Below, in pieces: positions 1 through 5,997 of a stretch of 9,566 nucleotides of DNA. The position numbers and the translations under genes are program-made. Below the pieces are notes generated by a model that searched no databases, was not told the DNA's origin, and saw only the letters and a program-made list of their open reading frames with translations. The stretch's first letter is position 1. Each line of letters begins with the position of its first letter. The DNA is from Thermoleophilia bacterium (lineage in GTDB: Bacteria; Actinomycetota; Thermoleophilia; Gaiellales; JAICJC01). The DNA is taken from the NCBI GenBank assembly GCA_025928435.1, contig JAICJM010000159.1, positions 1-9,566 of the forward strand, given 5' to 3'.

Positions 1-115
1 CCAGACCCTCCTCGTCTGCGGTCAGCCAGGGCCCGTCCCCGGCCAGACAAACCCGCGAACCGACGATGAGGGTCTGGCCGGACAGATCACGCCCCAGCTC
101 GAACCCGCATAGGGT
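1..115. other. Unassigned left edge; possible coding remnant on the minus strand
   Basis: No gene can be assigned with confidence. On the minus strand the reading frame of the neighbouring 72-residue gene stays open for 38 codons after its TAG stop and runs off the window edge. It has GC-rich third positions and a protein-like translation (for example GRDLSGQTLIVGSRVCLAG), but no ATG, GTG or TTG that would start it. Other frames on both strands are also partly open, as expected at this GC content. A perfect 10-bp inverted repeat (CCAGACCCTC at 1-10, GAGGGTCTGG at 68-77) and an 8-bp one (41-48 with 72-79) lie here and share the same core. Confidence 0.3.
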
Positions 116-334
116 CTAGATCGCGTCGACCTTCTCGACGTACCAGACGACCCAGGCGCCCTCGGTGCGCTCGGCCTGCACCACGCGGGCGGCCGGGGGC
201 AGCGGCACCTGGCAGAACTCGCGGGACATGCCCCGCACCTCGCCGATCGCCTCGCGTTCGACGGCCGTGAGCGGCACGACGATCCGTGCCAGGATCGGCA
301 TCCCCTCGGCTTGACTCAGGTCGAGATTTTCCAT
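116..334 (-). CDS. Small hypothetical protein, 72 residues
   Basis: I do not recognise this protein. It is a compact soluble-looking product with alternating hydrophobic and acidic stretches, no membrane segment, no signal peptide and no cysteine-pair motif (one Cys in REFCQVPLPP). It ends in a tryptophan-containing stretch (GAWVVWYVEKVDAI) that could be a terminal beta strand. The start is the ATG at 334-332. An in-frame ATG at 301-299, directly preceded by GAGGGG, is an alternative that would shorten it by 11 residues. No good Shine-Dalgarno precedes 334. It is transcribed away from dedA. The in-frame open stretch beyond its TAG could mean a longer gene that was interrupted. That it is a real gene rests mainly on codon bias and plausible composition. 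Confidence 0.5.
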   Translation of the reverse strand: MENLDLSQAEGMPILARIVVPLTAVEREAIGEVRGMSREFCQVPLPPAARVVQAERTEGAWVVWYVEKVDAI

Positions 335-395
335 GCGGCCGGGGTTCTGCAGCCGCTCGGCGTCTCCTGCAATCTGGCGCCGAATCGTCTCTGGC

Positions 396-401
396 TACCA
401 T
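396..401 (+). promoter_or_regulatory. Candidate -10 element for dedA
   Basis: TACCAT fits the TANNNT pattern of actinobacterial vegetative promoters. Transcription starting about 7 nt downstream would begin right at the AAGGAGGG Shine-Dalgarno. No convincing -35 is visible 16-18 nt upstream. If real, this promoter lies inside the longer reading frame that begins at the ATG at 333, and so argues for the later dedA start. Confidence 0.35.
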
Positions 402-407
402 CAGGCC

Positions 408-415
408 AAGGAGGG
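408..415 (+). promoter_or_regulatory. Strong Shine-Dalgarno of dedA in front of an ATC codon
   Basis: AAGGAGGG is a near-perfect match to the anti-Shine-Dalgarno sequence. The next codon at the right spacing and in the dedA frame is ATC at 420, five bases after GGAGG. There is no ATG, GTG or TTG in frame between the ATG at 333 and this point. A CTG at 426 is the other nearby option. Confidence 0.55.
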
Positions 416-419
416 CTCC

Positions 420-1058
420 ATCTCGCTGCTGCTCGCCATCTCGATCTACCACGTTCCGACCCACCTCGGGTATGCGCTCCTGTTCGGGCTGATCCTGATC
501 GAGTCGGCCGGAGCTCCGGTGCCCGGCGAGACGAGCCTGATCGCCGCGAGCGTGCTCGCGTCGTCCGGCGACATGTCGCTCCCGGTCGTGTTCGCCGTCG
601 CCATCACCGCCGCGATCCTGGGCGACAACCTCGGCTACCTGGTCGGCCGCCGCTTCGGCCACCGCGTCCTCACGGCGCCCGGCCGCTGGGAGCGGCAGCG
701 GCGCGAGTTCGTCGAGGAGGGCGAGCACTTCTTCGCCCGCCACGGCGGCAAGACGGTCTTCTTCGGGCGCTGGCTGCCGGTGCTGCGGTTCACCGCCGCC
801 CTGCTCGCCGGCGTGAACGAGATGCCGTGGCGGCGGTTCTTCGTCTTCAACGCGGCCGGGGCCACCGGCTGGGTGTGCACCGTCGGGACGGCCGCCTACA
901 TCCTCGGGTCGAGCGCCTCCAGCCTCTTCGAGGCGATCGGGCTCGCCGGGCTGCTGGCCGTCACGCTTGCGATCATCGGCCACGTCGTATGGCGGCGCTC
1001 CCAGCGCGATCGCAAGGCCGCGGCGTCGCGCGAGCCGATCAACGAGTCGGGCGACTGA
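420..1058 (+). CDS. DedA/SNARE-associated (VTT-domain) family integral membrane protein
   Basis: DedA-family proteins are inner-membrane proteins implicated in phospholipid flipping, membrane homeostasis and drug or proton handling. Visible family signatures, numbered from the ATC start, are ESAGAPVPGE (29-37) in the first re-entrant segment, GDNLGYLVGRRFG (68-80), and FFGRWLPVLRFTAALLAG (114-131) with its conserved arginines, followed by EMPWRRFFVFNAAGATGW. A hydrophobic helix near 173-191 and a basic tail close the protein. The length, about 212 residues, is normal. The start is unusual: the ideal Shine-Dalgarno points to ATC at 420, and the protein then begins directly with the family's first hydrophobic stretch. 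The canonical ATG at 333 would add 29 residues that do not look like a DedA N-terminus and would erase the promoter space to the divergent gene. The 3' end overlaps convergent mobA by 20 bp. Family assignment is firm; the start and physiological role are not. Confidence 0.88.
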   Translation: MSLLLAISIYHVPTHLGYALLFGLILIESAGAPVPGETSLIAASVLASSGDMSLPVVFAVAITAAILGDNLGYLVGRRFGHRVLTAPGRWERQRREFVEEGEHFFARHGGKTVFFGRWLPVLRFTAALLAGVNEMPWRRFFVFNAAGATGWVCTVGTAAYILGSSASSLFEAIGLAGLLAVTLAIIGHVVWRRSQRDRKAAASREPINESGD

Positions 1059-1644
1059 GCTCGAGCAGGCGCTCGTACTCCTCCGGCGTGTTCGCGTTGC
1101 GCACCGCGTCGGGGTGCGAGAGGGAGTGCGCGTCGATGCGCGCGACGCGCGCGCCGTCGAGGAGCGCCGCGGTCCGGGGCCGGCCGGTGGCCAAGAGCTC
1201 GCGGGCCCGCAGGAGGGTGCGGGCATCGTAGGCCGCGGCCAGGGTCTGGTCGTGCCCGCCGGCGACCGGGACGGCGGCGTCGTACCCCGGCAGCGCCGCC
1301 AGCAGCTCGCGCACCACCTGGGGATGCATGAGGGGCAGGTCGGTGGCCGCCAGGAACACCGCGCCCGCGCGGCCGCCCACGGCCGCCATGCCGGCGGCGA
1401 CGCCCTCGAGCGGACCCCGGCCGGCCACCGCGTCCTCGGCCCGCTCGACCCCGGCCGGCAGCGGCAGCTCGTCCCCCGGCGCGGCCACCACCACGACAGG
1501 ATCGCAGACCTCGGCGAGGATCCCGGCGACGTGCTGGACGAGCGGGGTTCCGTGCCAGTCGAGCAGCGCCTTGGGCCTGCCCATGCGCCGCGACCCGCCA
1601 CCCGCGAGGACGATCGCCGCGGCCTCTGGCGCCCCGTCGCCCAC
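1039..1644 (-). CDS. mobA: Molybdenum cofactor guanylyltransferase (MobA-like)
   Basis: MobA is a cytoplasmic nucleotidyltransferase that joins GMP from GTP to molybdopterin, giving the MGD cofactor of DMSO-reductase-family enzymes such as formate dehydrogenase. The N-terminal nucleotide-binding signature is clear: LAGGGSRRMGRPKALL at 13-28, with Lys25. It is followed by GPLEG (78-81), the metal-binding ATDLP (Asp102) and a C-terminal RNANTPEEY matching the usual N-x-NTP-E/D. At 201 residues it is the normal MobA length. The cytidylyltransferase MocA is the main alternative, but it usually has LAAG in place of LAGG. The GTG start at 1644 is one base after the TGA of the upstream membrane/synthase-like gene and has no Shine-Dalgarno of its own, so translational coupling is likely. 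Its position downstream of selA-selB suggests it serves a selenocysteine-containing molybdoenzyme (inference). Confidence 0.88.
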   Translation of the reverse strand: MGDGAPEAAAIVLAGGGSRRMGRPKALLDWHGTPLVQHVAGILAEVCDPVVVVAAPGDELPLPAGVERAEDAVAGRGPLEGVAAGMAAVGGRAGAVFLAATDLPLMHPQVVRELLAALPGYDAAVPVAGGHDQTLAAAYDARTLLRARELLATGRPRTAALLDGARVARIDAHSLSHPDAVRNANTPEEYERLLELSRPTR

Positions 1645-1645
1645 G

Positions 1646-3124
1646 TCAGTGGGTCGACACGTACTGGATGATCATGCCGTCTGTCTTCCACTCGACGGGC
1701 GCCTTGTCGTCTGTGAGCGGGTCGCTCGACGGGCCGACCGGCTGCAGGACGCGCGCCAGCGTCGCGGCCGGCTGGAGCGCGTACGGCGCGCCCAGGAGCC
1801 GGTAGGCGAGCGTCCCCCGCCTGATCGGATGGCGGAAACCGATCACCATATCGTTGTAGCCGCTCTGGCGCCACAGGAAGACGGACGCGAACCGGGTCGC
1901 CATCGTCCCGGCGATGTCGCGGGCGAGGCTGTCGTCGTCGGGGATGCGGCCGATGTTCGCCATCACCATCCCCCGCGCCTTCAGCCGGTCGGCGGCCAGG
2001 CCCCAGAACTCCTGGGTGGTGAGGTAGAAGGGGATGTACGGCTGCTGGAACGCGTCGAGGAAGATGGCGTCGTAGCGGGCGTCGTGGGTCTCGAGGTAGA
2101 CGCGGCCGTCCGCCGTCGCGACCGACACGCGCGGGTTGGACGCGAGGCCGAAGTAGCGCCGCCCGACCGCCGTCACCTGCGGGTCGAGCTCGATGCCCTG
2201 GATCCTCACGTCCGGCCAGAAGGCCCCGTACGCGCGGCCGACCGTCCCGCCGGCGTACCCGATCATCGCCAGGTTGCGGAACGGCTGCCCGTGCAGGACC
2301 GGGGCGAGCAGGAACTGGTCCCAGTAGCCGCCCGTCAGCACCTGGTGCGGCCGCCACACCGAGTGGTCGGCCCAGCCCTCGTTCAGATGCAGGACGCGCT
2401 CGCCGCCGGACAGCCGCTGCACCTGGATGAACTGGTAGGCCGACTCGCCCTCGTACATGATCCCGCTCCCGGGCTTGACCGTCCCGGGCGGGATCAGGGC
2501 GATCGCCGCGATCGCGACGGGCGCGAGCATGTAGCGGCGACCGAGCGCCGGGGCGGAGGCGAGCGCGAGCAGCGCGGCCGACCCGAGCATGGTGCGGCGG
2601 GTGCCGATCTCGGGGATGAGCAGCGCGACCGGCACGAACGTCCCCAGGATGCTGCCCATCGTCGAGAGCGCGTACATGCGCCCGGCCACCTCGCCCGCCT
2701 CTTCGATGGTGCGCACGCCCAGCCGCACCGCGAAGGGCGACGCCATCCCGAGCAGCGTCACCGGCACGGAGAAGAGCAGCATGACGGCGAAGAACGAGCC
2801 CAGGAACGCACCCACCGAGGTGCTCGCGAAGGCGTCGACCGCGGCGGACAGGAACGGCTGGGCGATGAACGGCAGCACGGCGATGGCCGCGGCCGCGACC
2901 AGCATCAGCCGCGCCATGACGGTCATCGACGGGTACCGGTCGGCCACCCGGCCGCCGACGAAGTAGCCGACGGCGAGGTAGATCAGGATCAGGCCGATGA
3001 TGTTCGCCCACACCAGGATGGACGCGCCGAAGAACGGCGCGAGCAGCCGTGAGGCGCACATCTCGGTCGACATCGTGGACGCGCCGGCGATGAACACCAG
3101 CGGGCAGAGCAGGCGCGAACGCAC
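1646..3124 (-). CDS. Membrane protein fused to a spermidine-synthase-like methyltransferase-fold domain
   Basis: The product has about 492 residues in two parts. The N-terminal half (1-210) has several hydrophobic helices of the kind found in fused MFS/spermidine-synthase proteins, beginning RLLCPLVFIAGAS and continuing with ASRLLAPFFGAS and GGRVADRYP. The C-terminal half resembles the Rossmann fold of aminopropyltransferases: a glycine-rich loop IGYAGGTVGRAYG (288-300), the acidic nucleoside contact GIELDP (310-315), a TADGR turn (337-341) and FLDAFQ (355-360). The catalytic DxxDP-type gate of true spermidine synthases is replaced by LDAFQQPYIP, so polyamine synthesis is doubtful and the substrate is unknown. 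I chose the GTG at 3124 because the preceding 27 in-frame codons are palindrome repeat plus spacer; an open frame does reach a GTG at 3205. The gene is directly upstream of mobA, one base apart, and downstream of selB. Confidence 0.82.
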   Translation of the reverse strand: MRSRLLCPLVFIAGASTMSTEMCASRLLAPFFGASILVWANIIGLILIYLAVGYFVGGRVADRYPSMTVMARLMLVAAAAIAVLPFIAQPFLSAAVDAFASTSVGAFLGSFFAVMLLFSVPVTLLGMASPFAVRLGVRTIEEAGEVAGRMYALSTMGSILGTFVPVALLIPEIGTRRTMLGSAALLALASAPALGRRYMLAPVAIAAIALIPPGTVKPGSGIMYEGESAYQFIQVQRLSGGERVLHLNEGWADHSVWRPHQVLTGGYWDQFLLAPVLHGQPFRNLAMIGYAGGTVGRAYGAFWPDVRIQGIELDPQVTAVGRRYFGLASNPRVSVATADGRVYLETHDARYDAIFLDAFQQPYIPFYLTTQEFWGLAADRLKARGMVMANIGRIPDDDSLARDIAGTMATRFASVFLWRQSGYNDMVIGFRHPIRRGTLAYRLLGAPYALQPAATLARVLQPVGPSSDPLTDDKAPVEWKTDGMIIQYVSTH

Positions 3125-3131
3125 GCGATAG

Positions 3132-3137
3132 AGCGTA
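3132..3137 (-). promoter_or_regulatory. Candidate -10 element for the membrane/synthase-like gene (leaderless)
   Basis: On the minus strand TACGCT is followed by 7 nt and then the GTG at 3124. This spacing would place the transcription start at or within a base of the start codon. No -35 is recognisable; that region falls inside the palindrome block. The same hexamer lies 6 nt before the M50 protease ATG. Confidence 0.35.
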
Positions 3138-3142
3138 CAACC

Positions 3143-3204
3143 GGGGACAGTCCCCGCATGGGGATTGTCCCCATGAATAAAAGGGGTCTGACCCCGTTTA
3201 TTCA
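3143..3204. repeat. Array of three GC-rich palindromes (REP-like intergenic repeat)
   Basis: Three palindromes abut one another: GGGGAC-A-GTCCCC (3143-3155); CATGGGGA-TTG-TCCCCATG (3157-3175), both perfect; and a 31-nt element at 3174-3204 with 15-nt arms, one mismatch and a GGGGTCTGACCCC core. All share the GGGG...CCCC core with a T/A-rich rim (TGAATAAA/TTTATTCA in the third). Palindromes with a GGGGTCTGACCCC core recur in many bacterial genomes, often with REP-associated tyrosine transposases; that link is from memory, not tested here. The third element contains the last two codons and TAA stop of selB. Composition is sharply unlike the coding DNA around it. Confidence 0.8.
3176..3195 (-). 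terminator. Possible intrinsic terminator at the selB end, inside the repeat
   Basis: Read on the minus strand, GGGG-TCAGA-CCCC is followed at once by TTTTATT, which is the shape of a small rho-independent terminator, 2-6 nt past the selB stop. The stem can extend by TC/GA at the cost of loop size. It might instead act as a transcript-stabilising hairpin, since the following gene runs the same way. Confidence 0.35.
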
Positions 3205-4697
3205 CGGGCGCGGCGGCGCAGCACGCGCTCGTCGCCGACGCGGCGGGTGATGCCGCCCGCGTCCATCGCCTCGAGCAGCGCCTGCGCGAACCTGCGCGAG
3301 ATCCCGAGCCGGTCGCGCAGCTGCGCGAGCGTCACGCTGCCGCCTGCATTTGCGATCTCGACGGCCGCATCGCGGGCGGTCGCGAACGCCTCGGCCGTGA
3401 AGGCGAGATCGCGCCCGGCCCGCACCGCCCGGCCCTGCTCCACGAGGGCCGCGACGGCGGCCGCGTCGCCGGCGGCGAGAGGGGGCGGCTGGAGCGGGGT
3501 TTCGGCCAGGCGGGCATGCAGCTCGGCGAGGGCCGCCTCGGGGACGGCCGGGCGTTCGGGCGCCGGCTCCGTCCGGGCCGTCTCCGGGGGCTGCGCCGGC
3601 GTCCGCCGCCGGGGCGGTGCCGGGTCGGTCACGGCACCCCCGGCGACGGTGACCTGGGGGCTCGTCAGGCGCAGGATCACCCGGTCGCCGGCTGCGGCGG
3701 AGACCGGGCGGCGCAGCCGCAGCTGCGCCTCGCCCTCCGTGCCCGGGCGCAGCTCGGCCGCGTCGCGCAGGACGACCGTGGCGGGCGCCTCGGCCGTGCC
3801 GTGGTGGACGGTCACGAGCTCGCCGTAACGCAGCGGCCGCGCTGCCGACGGCAGCACGCGCACGCGGCAGTCCAGCCGGTAGGAGCGGGGCAGCGTCCCC
3901 GGCGTCGCGGCGGTCTGCCCCCGCCGCACCTGCGTGCGCTCGAGGCCGACCAGCGCAAGCGCGACCCGCTGACCGGCCTCGGCGCGGTCGACCGCGCGGT
4001 CGTGCACCTGCACGCTGCGCACCCGGGCCTCCCGGCCGCCGGGCTCGATGGCCAGCCTGTCGCCCACCGCCACCGCGCCCGACCACAGCGTGCCGGTCAC
4101 GACCGTGCCGATCCCGCGGAGCGTGAAGACCCGGTCGATCGGCAGCCGCACCGGCCCCTCCCCGGCGGCCCGGCCGGCGCCGGTTGCGAGCCCGTCGAGG
4201 GCCGCCTGCAGGTCGTCGAGGCCCGCGCCCGTCCGGGACGACACCTCCACCACCTGCGAGCCGGCGTAGCGGCCCTCGTCGAGCAGCTCCTCGATCCCCA
4301 GCCGGGCCAGCTCGGCCAGCTCGTCGTCGACCAGGTCGTGCTTCGTCAGCGCGACCGCCCCGGCCGCCACCTCCAGCAGCTCGACGATCGCCAGGTGCTC
4401 GCGGGTCTGCGGCATCACGCCGTCGTCCGCGGCCACGACGAGCAGGAAGAGGTCGATCCCGGTCGCCCCGGCCACCATCGTGCGCACGAACCGCTCGTGA
4501 CCCGGGACGTCGACGACCGACAGGCGGCGGCCGGACGGCAGCTCGAGTGGGGCGTATCCGAGCTCGATCGAGATCCCGCGCGCCTTCTCCTGCGGCAGCC
4601 GGTCGGTGTCGATGCCGGTGAGCGCGGCGACGAGCGCCGTCTTGCCGTGGTCGATGTGGCCGGCGGTGCCGAGCGTCAGAGGCTGATCTGCAGGCAC
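3198..4697 (-). CDS. selB: Selenocysteine-specific elongation factor SelB, short form
   Basis: SelB is the GTPase that carries selenocysteinyl-tRNA to the ribosome at UGA codons marked by a SECIS hairpin. The G domain shows G1 [11 protein letters not shown] (10-20), a switch stretch [13 protein letters not shown] (37-49), G3 DVPGH (63-67), G4 TKHD (118-121, the SelB form of NKxD) and G5 SSRTG (153-157). Two beta-barrel domains follow to about residue 355, including [19 protein letters not shown]. After a proline-rich linker (358-386) only about 110 residues remain, ending in a winged-helix resembling the last one of other SelBs ([22 protein letters not shown]). At 499 residues it is about 100 shorter than usual; roughly two winged helices are probably missing. 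The GTG at 4697 lies inside selA (22-bp overlap); a CTG at 4679 is an alternative. The stop codon lies in the palindromic repeat. Confidence 0.95.
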   Translation of the reverse strand: MPADQPLTLGTAGHIDHGKTALVAALTGIDTDRLPQEKARGISIELGYAPLELPSGRRLSVVDVPGHERFVRTMVAGATGIDLFLLVVAADDGVMPQTREHLAIVELLEVAAGAVALTKHDLVDDELAELARLGIEELLDEGRYAGSQVVEVSSRTGAGLDDLQAALDGLATGAGRAAGEGPVRLPIDRVFTLRGIGTVVTGTLWSGAVAVGDRLAIEPGGREARVRSVQVHDRAVDRAEAGQRVALALVGLERTQVRRGQTAATPGTLPRSYRLDCRVRVLPSAARPLRYGELVTVHHGTAEAPATVVLRDAAELRPGTEGEAQLRLRRPVSAAAGDRVILRLTSPQVTVAGGAVTDPAPPRRRTPAQPPETARTEPAPERPAVPEAALAELHARLAETPLQPPPLAAGDAAAVAALVEQGRAVRAGRDLAFTAEAFATARDAAVEIANAGGSVTLAQLRDRLGISRRFAQALLEAMDAGGITRRVGDERVLRRRARE

Positions 4698-5974
4698 TGC
4701 TCGTCGGTCAGCGTGCGGCAGTCGAGCAGCACCCGGCCCTCGCGCACCAGCGCCATGACCGGGGGATCGGCCGCCCGCAGCGTCGCCGCGAGCGCCTCCC
4801 CGCCCTCCAGGGCGCACGCGAAGCTCTCGATCTCGAGCAGCGGGACGGCCCCGCCGCCGACGCGGGCGGCCGTCGCGACGACGTCGCCTCCCAGCCGGAC
4901 GGCGAGCCGCTCCGCCCGTCCCCGAACCGCGTCCGCGGACTCTGCGGCAGCCGCCAGCACCGGCACCTCGCGCAGCGCCCGCTGCGGGTCGCGGTAGAGC
5001 TCGAGCGTCGCCTCGAGCGCGGCGAGCGACAGCTTGTCGATTCGCAGGGCCCGGGCCAGCGGGTGCCGGCGGATGCGCTTCAGGGCGGCCGCCGTCCCCA
5101 CGATCACGCCCGCCTGGGGGCCGCCGAGCAGCTTGTCGCCCGAGAAGCAGACGACCTGCGCGCCCGCTTCGACGGAGCTGCGCGCCGTCGGCTCGTCTGC
5201 GAGGTCGGGCAGGTCGAGCAGCTGGCCGGATCCGAGGTCGTCGATCAGCGTCACGTCCCGGCGCCCGGCGAGCTCCGCCAGCTCGCCCAGCCCGGGCGCG
5301 GCGGTGAAGCCGACCATGCGGAAGTTCGACTGGTGCACCCGCACGATGGCCGCCGTTTCGGGGCCGATCGCGGCCTCGTAGTCGCCCAGCGAGGTGCGGT
5401 TGGTGGTGCCGACCTCGATCAGACGGGCGCCGGACTGGGCCAGGATGTCGGGGATCCGGAAGCCGTCGCCGATCTCGATCAGCTCCCCGCGGCTGATGAT
5501 CACCTCGCGGCCGGCGGCGAGCGCCGCCAGGCTCAGGAGCACGGCGGCCGCGTTGTTGTTCACCGCCATGCCGGTCTCGGCGCCGGTCAGCGCCGCCAGC
5601 AGCCCGCCGAGGTGGTCGTGGCGCGAGCCGCGCGCGCCGGCTTCGAGGTCGTACTCGAGGTTGGCGTAGCCGGCCGCGACCGCCTGCATTCGCTCGAGCG
5701 CGTGCGCCGCGAGCGGCGCCCGGCCCAGGTTGGTGTGCACGATCACGCCGGTGGCGTTCAGCACGGGGCGCAGGCTGGGCGGGCGGCCGAGCAGCGCGGC
5801 GGCACGCCCGAGCAGCCGTTCGGCGGGCCATGCCTCGCCGGCGGCCCGGGCCTCGGCCAGCGCCGCCCGGATGGCGTCGACCGCCGGCGGGCGGCCGTAG
5901 CGGGCGACGAGCTCCGAGGCGCCGGCGAGCAGGGCATCGACCGAGGGCAGCTGGCGTAGCGGATTGGCCGCCAT
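4676..5974 (-). CDS. selA: L-seryl-tRNA(Sec) selenium transferase SelA
   Basis: SelA is the cytoplasmic PLP enzyme that converts seryl-tRNA(Sec) to selenocysteinyl-tRNA(Sec) using selenophosphate. Family landmarks are the N-terminal [13 protein letters not shown] (6-18), [18 protein letters not shown] (71-88), [19 protein letters not shown] (103-121), [10 protein letters not shown] (243-252) and [12 protein letters not shown] (278-289), with Lys281 as the expected PLP Schiff-base lysine. The 432-residue length is slightly below the E. coli enzyme but complete. I chose the ATG at 5974 because a TACAAT hexamer ends 8 nt before it and the protein then begins with the usual SelA N-terminus. The frame extends to 6019, but those extra codons overlap the divergent gene and show no homology. 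selB starts within its last 22 bases. selD and tRNA-Sec are not in the window. Confidence 0.96.
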   Translation of the reverse strand: MAANPLRQLPSVDALLAGASELVARYGRPPAVDAIRAALAEARAAGEAWPAERLLGRAAALLGRPPSLRPVLNATGVIVHTNLGRAPLAAHALERMQAVAAGYANLEYDLEAGARGSRHDHLGGLLAALTGAETGMAVNNNAAAVLLSLAALAAGREVIISRGELIEIGDGFRIPDILAQSGARLIEVGTTNRTSLGDYEAAIGPETAAIVRVHQSNFRMVGFTAAPGLGELAELAGRRDVTLIDDLGSGQLLDLPDLADEPTARSSVEAGAQVVCFSGDKLLGGPQAGVIVGTAAALKRIRRHPLARALRIDKLSLAALEATLELYRDPQRALREVPVLAAAAESADAVRGRAERLAVRLGGDVVATAARVGGGAVPLLEIESFACALEGGEALAATLRAADPPVMALVREGRVLLDCRTLTDEQCLQISL

Positions 5975-5981
5975 GGCTGCG

Positions 5982-5987
5982 ATTGTA
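5982..5987 (-). promoter_or_regulatory. Candidate -10 element of selA, leaderless arrangement
   Basis: TACAAT on the minus strand matches TATAAT at five of six positions and is followed by 7 nt (CGCAGCC) and the selA ATG. The predicted transcript would begin at the start codon, consistent with the absence of a Shine-Dalgarno. No TTGACA-like -35 is seen at 16-18 nt. Confidence 0.5.
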
Positions 5988-5997
5988 TGTGGTGGGA

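Noticed and set aside
87..3140. A 1017-codon open frame on the minus strand across mobA and the synthase-like gene
   Set aside because: Its translation is an arginine/alanine-rich shadow of the real genes in another frame, with no domain and poor codon bias.
4698..5831. N-terminal extension of SelB into the selA region
   Set aside because: The extra residues are a frame-shifted shadow of selA. SelB homology begins at [12 protein letters not shown], just after the GTG at 4697.
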